DNA from: Candidatus Woesearchaeota archaeon CG11_big_fil_rev_8_21_14_0_20_43_8
GTDB taxonomy: Archaea > Nanobdellota > Nanobdellia > Woesearchaeales > CG08-08-20-14
Direction: 5' to 3'
Length of the DNA stretch: 14,511 nucleotides
NCBI GenBank assembly: GCA_002762705.1
Contig: PCVE01000131.1
Span: 1-14,511 of the forward strand
A model generated the notes under the pieces. The model searched no databases, was not told the DNA's origin, and saw only the letters and a program-made list of their open reading frames with translations. Below, in pieces: positions 1 through 6,087 of this stretch (positions are counted from its first letter, which is position 1; the number at the start of each line of letters is the position of its first letter). A program made the translations under genes and the position numbers.

Positions 1-1
1 A

Positions 2-133
2 AAAAGACTAAAAAAACAATCAGACCATAAATCGATGATAGACAACATAGAAAAAGAGTATCCAGGGACAAAACATAGTCTGGCAAAAACAATAGAGAAA
101 CTTGAGGCGATCAAGAATCAAAAAAAAGCTTGA
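2..133 (+). CDS. 3' end of an unidentified gene (partial)
   Basis: The reading frame is open from the window edge to a TGA at 131-133, giving 43 residues that begin KRLKKQSDHK and end KLEAIKNQKKA. The tail is lysine-rich and looks helical. The start lies left of the window, so the family cannot be named. It overlaps the following membrane-protein frame by 32 bases. The stop comes just after a run of eight A (120-127). Without one of those A, this frame would continue directly into the next ORF, giving ...KNQKKKLEYKEEE.... The tail may therefore be an independent gene end or the upstream half of a frameshifted gene. Confidence 0.5.
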   Translation, partial: KRLKKQSDHKSMIDNIEKEYPGTKHSLAKTIEKLEAIKNQKKA

Positions 134-332
134 ATACAAAGAAGAGGAGACAGAAGCTATTGTCGACCACCCAGAACTTGAACAGCTAGAGAAAGAGGAA
201 CGACAATTGAACTTCACAAGGCATATAAAATTTGCCTGGGGTTTCATAAAGAGTCTCATAATAATCATACTATGTTTCGCCATCTTCATGATCGGTTTCT
301 ATTACTGGGCGAAATCACGCGCAGGAGTATGA
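102..332 (+). CDS. Small single-pass membrane protein, unknown function
   Basis: This 76-residue frame has a strongly charged N-terminal half (KKKLEYKEEETEA, then LEQLEKEERQ), probably helical, followed by one hydrophobic segment at about residues 50-69 (SLIIIILCFAIFMIGFYYWA) and a short basic end. It would be a tail-anchored or type II single-pass protein. The only start before the charged part is TTG at 102, with no convincing Shine-Dalgarno sequence, and it lies inside the preceding frame. That weak start favours either translational coupling or a frameshift at the A8 run that joins it to the upstream frame. No family is recognised. Confidence 0.5.
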   Translation: MRRSRIKKKLEYKEEETEAIVDHPELEQLEKEERQLNFTRHIKFAWGFIKSLIIIILCFAIFMIGFYYWAKSRAGV

Positions 333-521
333 TCATCTTCAGAAAATAATTGAGATGATTGGTCTGGCATAAATTTGCCATGAGATAGTTCTTTTTGAAA
401 ATTATTTATTTTCCTGCAGAGTTCCAACTGCTTTCGCGGTTCGAACTATTATCTTGCCTGGATTGAAATCTCAGATACATCCAGTTTGACTTCAGAGCGG
501 CATAGAATCTTGTCAAGAAGC

Positions 522-554
522 GCACGCTAGCTTCGCTTTGCGAAGTTTGGGTGC
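522..554. repeat. Stem-loop with a two-part stem
   Basis: The inner arms CTTCGC (531-536) and GCGAAG (540-545) pair perfectly around a 3-base loop, and the stem extends by two more pairs. Outer arms GCAC (522-525) and GTGC (551-554) also pair, giving a longer interrupted hairpin. The role is unknown: a transcription-end structure or part of an unannotated RNA. Confidence 0.4.
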
Positions 555-580
555 ACTGCCAAAAGGGTGAAACTCGATAA

Positions 581-602
581 GATCATCAACTACGTGATGA
601 TC
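581..602 (-). terminator. Possible terminator hairpin after the S16 protease gene
   Basis: The arms GATCATCA (581-588) and TGATGATC (595-602) are perfect complements around a 6-base loop, only 9 bases beyond the stop codon of the minus-strand protease gene. The minus strand continues into a T-containing stretch. Archaeal termination mostly uses T tracts rather than hairpins, so the role is inferred from position. Confidence 0.4.
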
Positions 603-611
603 CATCCAAAA

Positions 612-2390
612 TCATCTTTTCTTCTTAGAGACATACCGATTTATCTGGTTCATTACAAGAAACCCCACACCGATGCCTAAGAACAGCCCGACCATGAACA
701 CATAGAACACACCAGTATCAAGCACATTCAGATAAGACCAGATAGATGTTTTTTTCTTGAAGTACATATCCATACGTGACAATTCAAGCGCGTATTCAGA
801 ATACAGCAATGCAGAATTCACATCATCTTCACGAAGAGAGTTCGCATATTCATAATAACTATAACCCAGGATAGGGAATATGTCTTGTGCGGTCTGCTCC
901 ACCATCACCCTCTTTCCTGCAGAGAGCTTTTTATCAAGCAGAGAATCTATACGTGAAGGATCCACACCGATGACACTAAGCACCACATCTGTCTCTGCTT
1001 TCGCCTTGCTTGCCTTGAAGAGACAGAGCGCATAGTTCTTAAGACCGAGTTCCCTATAGGCATCGTTCAATGGATTGTCTGCCTGACCGAAGAATGGCGG
1101 CAGGAATAGACGTACATATTGCACACGCTCTTCTACCTCTGATATCTTGATCTGGCAGGACTGCATCAGAGATTCATTGTCAAAAGAGAATTCTCGCCCG
1201 GGTTTCCCGAGGAAATTCGCCCAGGAATATGCGCTGTTCAATCTTTCAGTCGCATAACCAAGCAGATATGCTGATTGATTAGTGTCATTCTTTTTCATAT
1301 TATCTTCAAGTATGCGAATATAGCTCTCAGCGTCAGATATCCTTTCGTGCACGACCATATATGCCTCAAGATCAGTGATAGTCTTTATCTCATTTCGCGA
1401 GACTGTGCTCTTGAAAGATACGATATCGTCATGAAGTTTCGCAATCTCCGCGCTGACCTCATCGGACGTCTGGTTCTTCTGAAGGAATATCGCCTGTCCA
1501 TAACGGATATTGGCACCGAAGCAGAACGATGCAGAAGAATAGAATTTGCCAGAGAGATATGCTTGATTAGCAAGAACGGTGAGATTCTTTCCTGATTCGG
1601 CGATCGTTTCAACTGTGCTGTTCTCGTCATAATCCAACAATCCATCACGCAATTCTCCGCTCCGCTTGCATAGTTCCTCTGCGAGGAATTTCATTGTGTC
1701 TTCATAATCAGAATCAATATCCACATCCCCGACATTCTTTTTTGTTATCAGCCCAGTAAATTCATAGATTGCATCATCAAGCTCTGATATCGGGATCACC
1801 CTGATGCCAAGCGATTCACCATACTTCACAAGATCAAGAGTGCTATTGTCTTTCAGAGTAGACATCTGCTCTCCTTCGGGGATCAGCGCTTTTGTGATCC
1901 CGCCTGCTGCTGCGGCCTCGATCTTCTCTTTCACACCGCCGACATTCCCGACAATGCCGCCAGAATTTATCGTGCCTGTCATCGTGACTGTCTCATCCAT
2001 AGGAAGACCGGATAGAAGCGAGATGGTCAACACAGAGAGACCTACACCTGCGCTCGGCCCGCCGATGATGGAGCTTCCTGACCGGATAGTATATATGAAA
2101 TCCATCTTCGAGCAATCCTTATCAAGATAATCACATGCAATCTCTTTTGCGAAACGGGTGGATATCTGGGTATCGACTTTTGTCAATGGAAAAGTATCTA
2201 TGAACACTCGTCCAGAACCGGGTTTTATCTCAAGATAAAGATCAGCGAGACTCCCCTTGAAGCCATCTGGATCCTCTGACACTGCCAGAAGTTTCATATG
2301 CGCCATCTTGGCATTGCATGAGACCGCAAAGAGCAATATCAACAATAACACAGCTATTTTTTTCATCATCATCACAAAAGAAGCCATCAT
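612..2390 (-). CDS. Membrane-anchored Lon-type (S16) serine protease
   Basis: Predicted peptidase of 592 residues with a Lon-like Ser/Lys dyad: GGPSAGVGLS gives Ser113 and GGVKEK gives Lys154, about 40 residues apart as in Lon. There is no AAA+ ATPase module, unlike true Lon. An N-terminal hydrophobic segment (KKIAVLLLILLFAVSC, residues 10-25) acts as a signal peptide or lipobox-like anchor. A second segment near residues 560-580 (VFYVFMVGLFLGIGVGFLVM) precedes a basic tail (RYVSKKKR). The protease domain should thus face outside, tethered at the C-terminus. Residues about 230-550 are helical and unassigned. It matches what I know of the archaeal S16-like predicted proteases (COG1750-type). 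The start codon is one base after the srp54 stop, so the two are co-transcribed. Alternative ATGs lie at 2387 and at 2372-2366, and no Shine-Dalgarno sequence decides between them. Confidence 0.85.
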   Translation of the reverse strand: MMASFVMMMKKIAVLLLILLFAVSCNAKMAHMKLLAVSEDPDGFKGSLADLYLEIKPGSGRVFIDTFPLTKVDTQISTRFAKEIACDYLDKDCSKMDFIYTIRSGSSIIGGPSAGVGLSVLTISLLSGLPMDETVTMTGTINSGGIVGNVGGVKEKIEAAAAGGITKALIPEGEQMSTLKDNSTLDLVKYGESLGIRVIPISELDDAIYEFTGLITKKNVGDVDIDSDYEDTMKFLAEELCKRSGELRDGLLDYDENSTVETIAESGKNLTVLANQAYLSGKFYSSASFCFGANIRYGQAIFLQKNQTSDEVSAEIAKLHDDIVSFKSTVSRNEIKTITDLEAYMVVHERISDAESYIRILEDNMKKNDTNQSAYLLGYATERLNSAYSWANFLGKPGREFSFDNESLMQSCQIKISEVEERVQYVRLFLPPFFGQADNPLNDAYRELGLKNYALCLFKASKAKAETDVVLSVIGVDPSRIDSLLDKKLSAGKRVMVEQTAQDIFPILGYSYYEYANSLREDDVNSALLYSEYALELSRMDMYFKKKTSIWSYLNVLDTGVFYVFMVGLFLGIGVGFLVMNQINRYVSKKKR

Positions 2391-2391
2391 A

Positions 2392-3813
2392 TTAATCTTT
2401 TTTCATAAGCTTCGACATGTCACCCATATTTCCAAGACCAGGCATCTTACCAAAAGGCATCCCCTTCATGCCTTTCATCCGACCCATCTTCTTCATCATC
2501 TTGTCCATATCTGGTGACGAGGAACCCTTCATCATCTTGACCATCTTCTTGCCCATGCGATATTGCTTCAATAGCTCACGCACATCTTTTGGATTCGTGC
2601 CAGACCCAGTCGAGATCCTTTCTATCCGCTGATGATCGATCATATCTGGATCCTCGAGCTCTTTTCGCGTGCATGAATCCATTATATGTTTCCAGATCTT
2701 AAGCCTGCTCTCCTGAACATCGAGCGCTTCTTTTGGAAGCTTCAAAGAGCCTAAACCTGGGATGAGCTCAATCAGTTTCTTTATCGACCCCATCTTCTTC
2801 ATCGCGCGCATCTGTTCATATAGATCGATCAGGTTGAATTCTCCTTTCAGCAATCGTTTTCCAAGGTCTTCTGCGTCCTCTTCTGAGATCGCTTCACGCG
2901 CTTTCTCAAGCAGGGCCTTCAGATCGCCCATGCCAAGCAGCCTTCCGACAAACCCTTCCGGATCGAACACCTCGAAATCATCGATTTTCTCTCCAAGACC
3001 TATGAACTTTACTTTCGCGCCTGTGACTGCGCACGCAGAAAGTGCGCCGCCGCCTTTCGCAGTGCCATCGAGCTTCGTGATTATCACGCCGTTGACACCG
3101 CATACATCGTGGAATGTCTGGGCCTGTTTCTCTGCGGCCTGACCAACATCTGCACCGATCACGAGCAGTACTTCATCCGCTGCCACAGTCTTGTGTATAA
3201 GATTCAGTTCGACAATCAATTCATCAGACAACGCATCACGACCAGCAGTGTCGATTATGACTACATCGAACTGTGAAAGTTCTTTCTTGAATTTATTATA
3301 TATCTTGTCTGGGCTCTTCTCTTTAGGATCACCAAACACAGAGACATCAAGCTGCTTTCCAAGCTGACGAAGCTGCTCAAACGCCGCTGGACGCCAGACA
3401 TCAAGAGATATCATCCCGACCTTCATGCCCCTCTTCTTGAAATAATTAGCCAGCTTTCCAGAAGTCGTGGTCTTTCCATTGCCGAAAAGACCGACAAGCA
3501 TTATGTTGAATGGTTTCTTGCTGTTGACATCGATCTTCTTCTCTTCTTCTCCAAGAAAACTAACAAGCTCTTCATAGACTATCTTGACCAGATGCTCTTT
3601 TTGCGCTATCCCAGTCGGAGCTTTCTCTTTCATCGCACGCTCTTTTATGCGTTTTGTGAGATCGAAGACAAGCTTGACATTGACATCAGACTGCAACAGA
3701 GCGCGCTGTATATCTTTGACTAGTTCATTCACAAGTTTTTCATCTATATAAGTCGCACCAGTGATCTTTGCGAGTGTCTCTTTCAATGAACTTCCTAGTC
3801 TATCAAGTACCAT
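2392..3813 (-). CDS. srp54: Signal recognition particle GTPase SRP54
   Basis: The SRP54 subunit (473 residues) binds signal sequences and 7S RNA and docks with FtsY. It has an N-terminal helical bundle (1-90), a GTPase G domain with P-loop GLFGNGKTTT (108-117), the composite-site motif DVWRPAAFEQL (D138, R141, Q147), DTAGR (188-192), TKLDGTAKGGG (246-256) and GLGEKIDDFE (272-281). The C-terminal M domain has the RNA-binding stretch ISTGSGTNPKDVRELLKQYR and a Met/Gly/Lys-rich tail. The P-loop is unusual: Phe110 and Asn112 stand where Gln and Ser are common. A TATA box 22-31 bases upstream and no Shine-Dalgarno sequence suggest a leaderless mRNA. Co-transcribed with the S16 protease downstream. 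Length is typical for archaea. Confidence 0.97.
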   Translation of the reverse strand: MVLDRLGSSLKETLAKITGATYIDEKLVNELVKDIQRALLQSDVNVKLVFDLTKRIKERAMKEKAPTGIAQKEHLVKIVYEELVSFLGEEEKKIDVNSKKPFNIMLVGLFGNGKTTTSGKLANYFKKRGMKVGMISLDVWRPAAFEQLRQLGKQLDVSVFGDPKEKSPDKIYNKFKKELSQFDVVIIDTAGRDALSDELIVELNLIHKTVAADEVLLVIGADVGQAAEKQAQTFHDVCGVNGVIITKLDGTAKGGGALSACAVTGAKVKFIGLGEKIDDFEVFDPEGFVGRLLGMGDLKALLEKAREAISEEDAEDLGKRLLKGEFNLIDLYEQMRAMKKMGSIKKLIELIPGLGSLKLPKEALDVQESRLKIWKHIMDSCTRKELEDPDMIDHQRIERISTGSGTNPKDVRELLKQYRMGKKMVKMMKGSSSPDMDKMMKKMGRMKGMKGMPFGKMPGLGNMGDMSKLMKKD

Positions 3814-3835
3814 AATTGGCTATGAAGTAGAATTT

Positions 3836-3844
3836 TATTTATAA
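3836..3844 (-). promoter_or_regulatory. TATA box of srp54 (leaderless type)
   Basis: The minus strand reads TTATAAATA here, centred about 27 bases before the srp54 ATG (3813-3811). It begins just beyond the stop of the preceding gene (3847). This spacing predicts transcription starting at or next to the ATG. Confidence 0.6.
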
Positions 3845-3846
3845 TG

Positions 3847-4158
3847 TTATTGGTTATTTTGAGTTTTTTCCCGTCTTATGCGTTCTGCGACGACATAAGA
3901 GCCGTCTTTCTCACCGACGACAGACACACTTTCGCCAATTGAGATATCGACATCGTCAAAGACAATGACATCTGTCGTTCCCTCTGTCGACAGTTGAAAA
4001 ATCGTAGAATCATTCCTGTGTATCACATTGATAACATCACCTGTGATTACCAATGCATCGCTCGGTTCATCTACATGACCCTGGCTAAGAAAGAAAAGCG
4101 CGCAGACTCCGATTATCGATACGCACAAACCAATCCTGATCAGCAGCCAGTCTTCCAT
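3847..4158 (-). CDS. Membrane-anchored OB-fold-like small protein
   Basis: This 103-residue protein starts with one transmembrane segment (residues about 5-24, LLIRIGLCVSIIGVCALFFL) followed by an acidic linker. Its soluble domain (about 37-95) reads as alternating beta strands, with VITGDVINVIHRND, FQLSTEG, VIVFDDVD, GESVSVVGEKDG and YVVAERIRRE. The pattern matches the OB-fold used in tRNA/helicase-type nucleic-acid-binding domains, but the fold is inferred from strand pattern only. The topology (short N-terminus, C-terminal domain either side) is not settled. It has its own TATA-like box and no Shine-Dalgarno sequence. It lies between dnaG and srp54, all on the same strand. Substrate and role are unknown. 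Confidence 0.7.
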   Translation of the reverse strand: MEDWLLIRIGLCVSIIGVCALFFLSQGHVDEPSDALVITGDVINVIHRNDSTIFQLSTEGTTDVIVFDDVDISIGESVSVVGEKDGSYVVAERIRREKTQNNQ

Positions 4159-4181
4159 CGGATATGGTAATCAATGGTGCT

Positions 4182-4189
4182 TAAAATAA
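4182..4189 (-). promoter_or_regulatory. TATA-like box of the small OB-fold gene
   Basis: The minus strand has TTATTTTA centred about 27 bases before the ATG at 4158, again the leaderless arrangement. The match to the archaeal consensus is moderate. Confidence 0.4.
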
Positions 4190-4195
4190 TGCTAC

Positions 4196-4225
4196 CATAA
4201 AAAATCGAAAAAAATCCGGAAAATT
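4196..4225 (-). terminator. T-rich terminator after dnaG
   Basis: Right after the dnaG stop the minus strand carries TCCGGA followed by a run of seven T and then a run of six T. T tracts of this kind are the usual archaeal termination signal. Confidence 0.5.
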
Positions 4226-5509
4226 TTATTCCAAATCGTCAGCAGTCAATATCCTTGACTTGAAATTGCCACTGACTTTAGAATCCATAGCAATCAAGAA
4301 TTTCACATTCGATTTCTCAGCCACACCGACAAGATCCTTGTCGACATTTCCATCGAACACAATCGCATGTATACCAGTGCTTAAACTCTTGACTGTCGAG
4401 ATCAGTTCGGTAGTAGGGACTTTCCCAAGGATATTCAGCTTATCATCAAGGATGTATGCCCCTCTTGTACCGATCAGATCCTCAAGCATCTCCCTAAACT
4501 TCCCTTTCTCTTCATCAGTCATGACAATTGTCCTTTTGACTTCTGTAGGCATAGGTCTTGCCTGTGGAGCTGGTCTTTGTGGTAGAGGTGGTACTGATCT
4601 TGGCATCGGCCGATTCATGTTCCTGTTATCCCGTTGAGGTCGTCTGTCGCCTAAAGTGACATGGCTCGGTTTTTTAGTCGATAGATCAAGCTTTGCCTGC
4701 TCGCCAGCGATCTTGCTTCTGAGAGCCTTATGGATCTCTTTTTTCGTGATCTCTTCGACCTCTTTTCCATCAGGTGCTTTTGTCACAAAATCGATATCTG
4801 CGACTTCAAGAAGTTCTTTCAATATAAGATCGCCACCACGGTCGCCATCTACAAAAGCCACTATGGTCTTTCTGGCCGCAAGGGTCTTTATTGTCTCAGG
4901 GACACTTGTGCCGTTCATCGCGATAGCGTTCTTGAAACCATGTTTCAGAAGATTGATTACATCAGCTCTTCCCTCGACGATGAGTATCTCATCGGATTCC
5001 TCGATCGCGGGTCCTGCTGGAAGTCTATCCGCACCATATTCGCAGATCTCCATCACTCTGACAGATTGCGCGACCTCATCAGCTAATTCCTGGCTGTCTG
5101 GCAATACTGAACCAGTAAGATCCCTAAGAAGATCCTTAGCCCTCTCAATAACATATTTTCTTTTCGAGATCCTGACATCTTCAATCTTCTCGACTTTTAT
5201 CTTAGAATTACAAGGTCCGATTCTCTGTATGATCTCAAGCGCAGCGCCGACGATCGCGGTCTCTGCTTTGTCAAGACTTGATGGAATTATTATTGTCCCG
5301 TGTGTCTTACCCTGCTTTGTCTCAGTCCCTACTTCTATCCTGCCGATCCTTCCGCTTCTCTGAAGCTCACGCAGTTCAAGATCCTCGCCAAGCAATCCTT
5401 CAGTCTGTCCGAAGATCGCACCTATCACGTCTGGTCTGTCGACAATCCCTTCAATATAAATAGTTGCATGTATAATGTATTTTGCCGATACTGGACTAAT
5501 CTTTGCCAT
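4226..5509 (-). CDS. dnaG: Archaeal DnaG primase / TOPRIM protein
   Basis: Archaeal DnaG (427 residues) is a TOPRIM-domain primase that is also a stable part of the archaeal RNA exosome. The N-terminal motif RPDVIGAIFGQTEGLLG is characteristic. The TOPRIM domain gives ILIVEGRADV with Glu179 and FVDGDRGGD with Asp221 and Asp223. A proline-rich linker (about 300-330, PRSVPPLPQRPAPQARP) leads to a conserved C-terminal region (LIGTRGAYILDD). The start at 5509 is chosen because AGGAGG sits 7 bases upstream and the protein then begins MAKISPVSAKY, as in the family; a TTG at 5536 would add nine residues upstream and read through the ribosome site. No bacterial zinc-binding domain or helicase-binding domain is present, as expected for archaea. 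Confidence 0.96.
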   Translation of the reverse strand: MAKISPVSAKYIIHATIYIEGIVDRPDVIGAIFGQTEGLLGEDLELRELQRSGRIGRIEVGTETKQGKTHGTIIIPSSLDKAETAIVGAALEIIQRIGPCNSKIKVEKIEDVRISKRKYVIERAKDLLRDLTGSVLPDSQELADEVAQSVRVMEICEYGADRLPAGPAIEESDEILIVEGRADVINLLKHGFKNAIAMNGTSVPETIKTLAARKTIVAFVDGDRGGDLILKELLEVADIDFVTKAPDGKEVEEITKKEIHKALRSKIAGEQAKLDLSTKKPSHVTLGDRRPQRDNRNMNRPMPRSVPPLPQRPAPQARPMPTEVKRTIVMTDEEKGKFREMLEDLIGTRGAYILDDKLNILGKVPTTELISTVKSLSTGIHAIVFDGNVDKDLVGVAEKSNVKFLIAMDSKVSGNFKSRILTADDLE

Positions 5510-5516
5510 TTTTATT

Positions 5517-5522
5517 CCTCCT
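5517..5522 (-). promoter_or_regulatory. Shine-Dalgarno site of dnaG
   Basis: AGGAGG on the minus strand lies 7 bases before ATG 5509. It decides the start codon against an in-frame TTG at 5536. A weak TATA-like CTATATTG at 5574-5581 could serve a promoter with a leader of about 40 bases. Confidence 0.8.
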
Positions 5523-5725
5523 GTGAGGAACAACAAAAGTCAGAATATCTAATCAGTCCTCATGTAAGGATTGCAATATAGCGTACCTCGATTTCCCATG
5601 AGTGATGAATATGATAATCATGTAGTTTGACCTTTCTGTTCCTATTTTTTTCTATGACTCAAGAATAAGTTAATAAGTAACACACCCTTCTACTATCATT
5701 TTCTTGGATACCGATGAATTGATGA

Positions 5726-5738
5726 AAGTGAATCACTT
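5726..5738. repeat. 13-bp perfect dyad
   Basis: AAGTGA and TCACTT flank one central base. It lies between the candidate RNA and dnaG and could be a regulator site or a small hairpin in the leader. No partner is visible. Confidence 0.35.
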
Positions 5739-5766
5739 ATTTCTTGAGTATTTTTGAGTATGAAAT

Positions 5767-5935
5767 GAATGTTGCCCGTTACACTAACTCCCAAGGCTCA
5801 TAGCTTGATTGTATCATCGATAGCTCCTTTGAGTACTCTCGTGACGGGCTGTAGTATGTAACGATGACTCCTATTCATCCCCTGCGTATCGCAGTTAATC
5901 GGTCATAAGAGACACCCAGGCCACATACTAGGGTA
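5767..5935 (-). ncRNA. Candidate structured non-coding RNA, two domains
   Basis: On the minus strand two consecutive closed domains can be drawn. Domain 1 is closed by TAGTATGT (5930-5923) with ACATACTA (5859-5852), encloses ATGAC (5906-5902) with GTCAT (5868-5864), and has a perfect hairpin CTGCG-ATA-CGCAG (5894-5882). Domain 2 is closed by GCCCGT (5849-5844) with ACGGGC (5779-5774), then CAC with GTG, CTC with GAG, AAGG with CCTT, and AGCT with AGCT. A TATA box on the same strand (5964-5957) predicts a start near 5935, about five bases before the first stem. Each closing stem is followed by ACA (5853-5851 if the last pair is open; 5772-5770), as in H/ACA guide RNAs, but I could not place a kink-turn. 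SRP and RNase P signatures were not found. It could instead be a dnaG leader element. Ends are approximate. Confidence 0.45.
5882..5895. repeat. 14-bp short repeat, copy 1
   Basis: The plus strand has CTGCGTATCGCAGT, which differs by one base from CTGCGTATCTCAGT at 5979-5992, 97 bases away. Copy 1 forms the apical hairpin of the candidate RNA. Confidence 0.4.
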
Positions 5936-5956
5936 TATGTTGAGAGTGAGTGAAAG

Positions 5957-5968
5957 TATATAAATTTA
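5957..5968 (-). promoter_or_regulatory. TATA box for a minus-strand transcript
   Basis: The minus strand reads TAAATTTATATA, with the core TTTATATA at 5964-5957 and an A-rich upstream side. It would direct initiation near 5935, at the edge of the candidate structured RNA. The site is partly symmetric, so plus-strand use cannot be excluded. Confidence 0.5.
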
Positions 5969-5978
5969 ATCATTTAGG

Positions 5979-5992
5979 CTGCGTATCTCAGT
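5979..5992. repeat. 14-bp short repeat, copy 2
   Basis: CTGCGTATCTCAGT matches the segment at 5882-5895 in 13 of 14 bases. It sits between the two divergent TATA boxes and may be a regulator site. Confidence 0.35.
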
Positions 5993-6010
5993 CGTTTTAA
6001 GGCGATATAC

Positions 6011-6028
6011 CGAAATGTTTATATATAA
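6011..6028 (+). promoter_or_regulatory. BRE/TATA promoter of the heat-shock operon
   Basis: CGAAATG (6011-6017) followed by TTTATATATAA (6018-6028) is a strong archaeal BRE plus TATA box. Initiation is expected near 6045-6050, giving a leader of about 40 bases before the hsp20 ATG at 6088. It is the only good promoter seen for the five chaperone-operon genes. Confidence 0.75.
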
Positions 6029-6029
6029 G

Positions 6030-6044
6030 TTAAGTTTGTCTTAA
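6030..6044. promoter_or_regulatory. Dyad just downstream of the hsp20 TATA box (operator candidate)
   Basis: TTAAG and CTTAA flank five bases, directly after the TATA box and before the expected start site. Archaeal heat-shock repressors such as Phr of Pyrococcus bind in this position to block polymerase, so an operator role is plausible. The match to the Phr site itself is only partial. Confidence 0.45.
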
Positions 6045-6053
6045 TTGGGTTGT

Positions 6054-6070
6054 GTTGACTTTAAGTCGAC
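6054..6070 (+). promoter_or_regulatory. Near-palindrome in the hsp20 leader
   Basis: GTTGACTT and AAGTCGAC flank one T. The only mismatch is T to G, a wobble pair in RNA, so the leader can fold into a tight hairpin ending 4 bases before the Shine-Dalgarno site GAGGTG (6075-6080). It may be a second operator or a temperature-sensitive RNA hairpin. Confidence 0.45.
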
Positions 6071-6087
6071 AAACGAGGTGCTTACGT

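Larger units (their letters stand above)
333..611. other. Convergent intergenic region with stem-loops
   Basis: No gene is supported here. The stretch separates a plus-strand gene from a minus-strand gene that converge on it. It holds two clear inverted repeats, described separately at 522-554 and 581-602. The rest is AT-rich with no TATA box in a useful place. Confidence 0.5.

Noticed and set aside
425..465. tRNA-like GGTTCGAAC motif
   Set aside because: No 5-bp T stem, acceptor stem or anticodon arm can be built around it on either strand.
4656..5363. 235-codon open frame on the plus strand opposite dnaG
   Set aside because: It is antisense to an unmistakable DnaG and has Ser/Leu/Arg/Phe-rich composition typical of a shadow frame.
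5600..5606. GTGATGA as the C box of a C/D guide RNA
   Set aside because: No CTGA D box occurs at a suitable distance on the same strand.
5767..5935. Assignment of the structured region as SRP RNA, RNase P RNA or 5S rRNA
   Set aside because: The SRP helix 8 loop (GGAAGGGAGCA-like), the RNase P conserved boxes and the 5S core (CCCATCCCGAAC-like) are all missing.
6052..6087. Longer hsp20 start at GTG 6052
   Set aside because: It is next to the expected transcription start and lies upstream of the strong GAGGTG site that fits ATG 6088.
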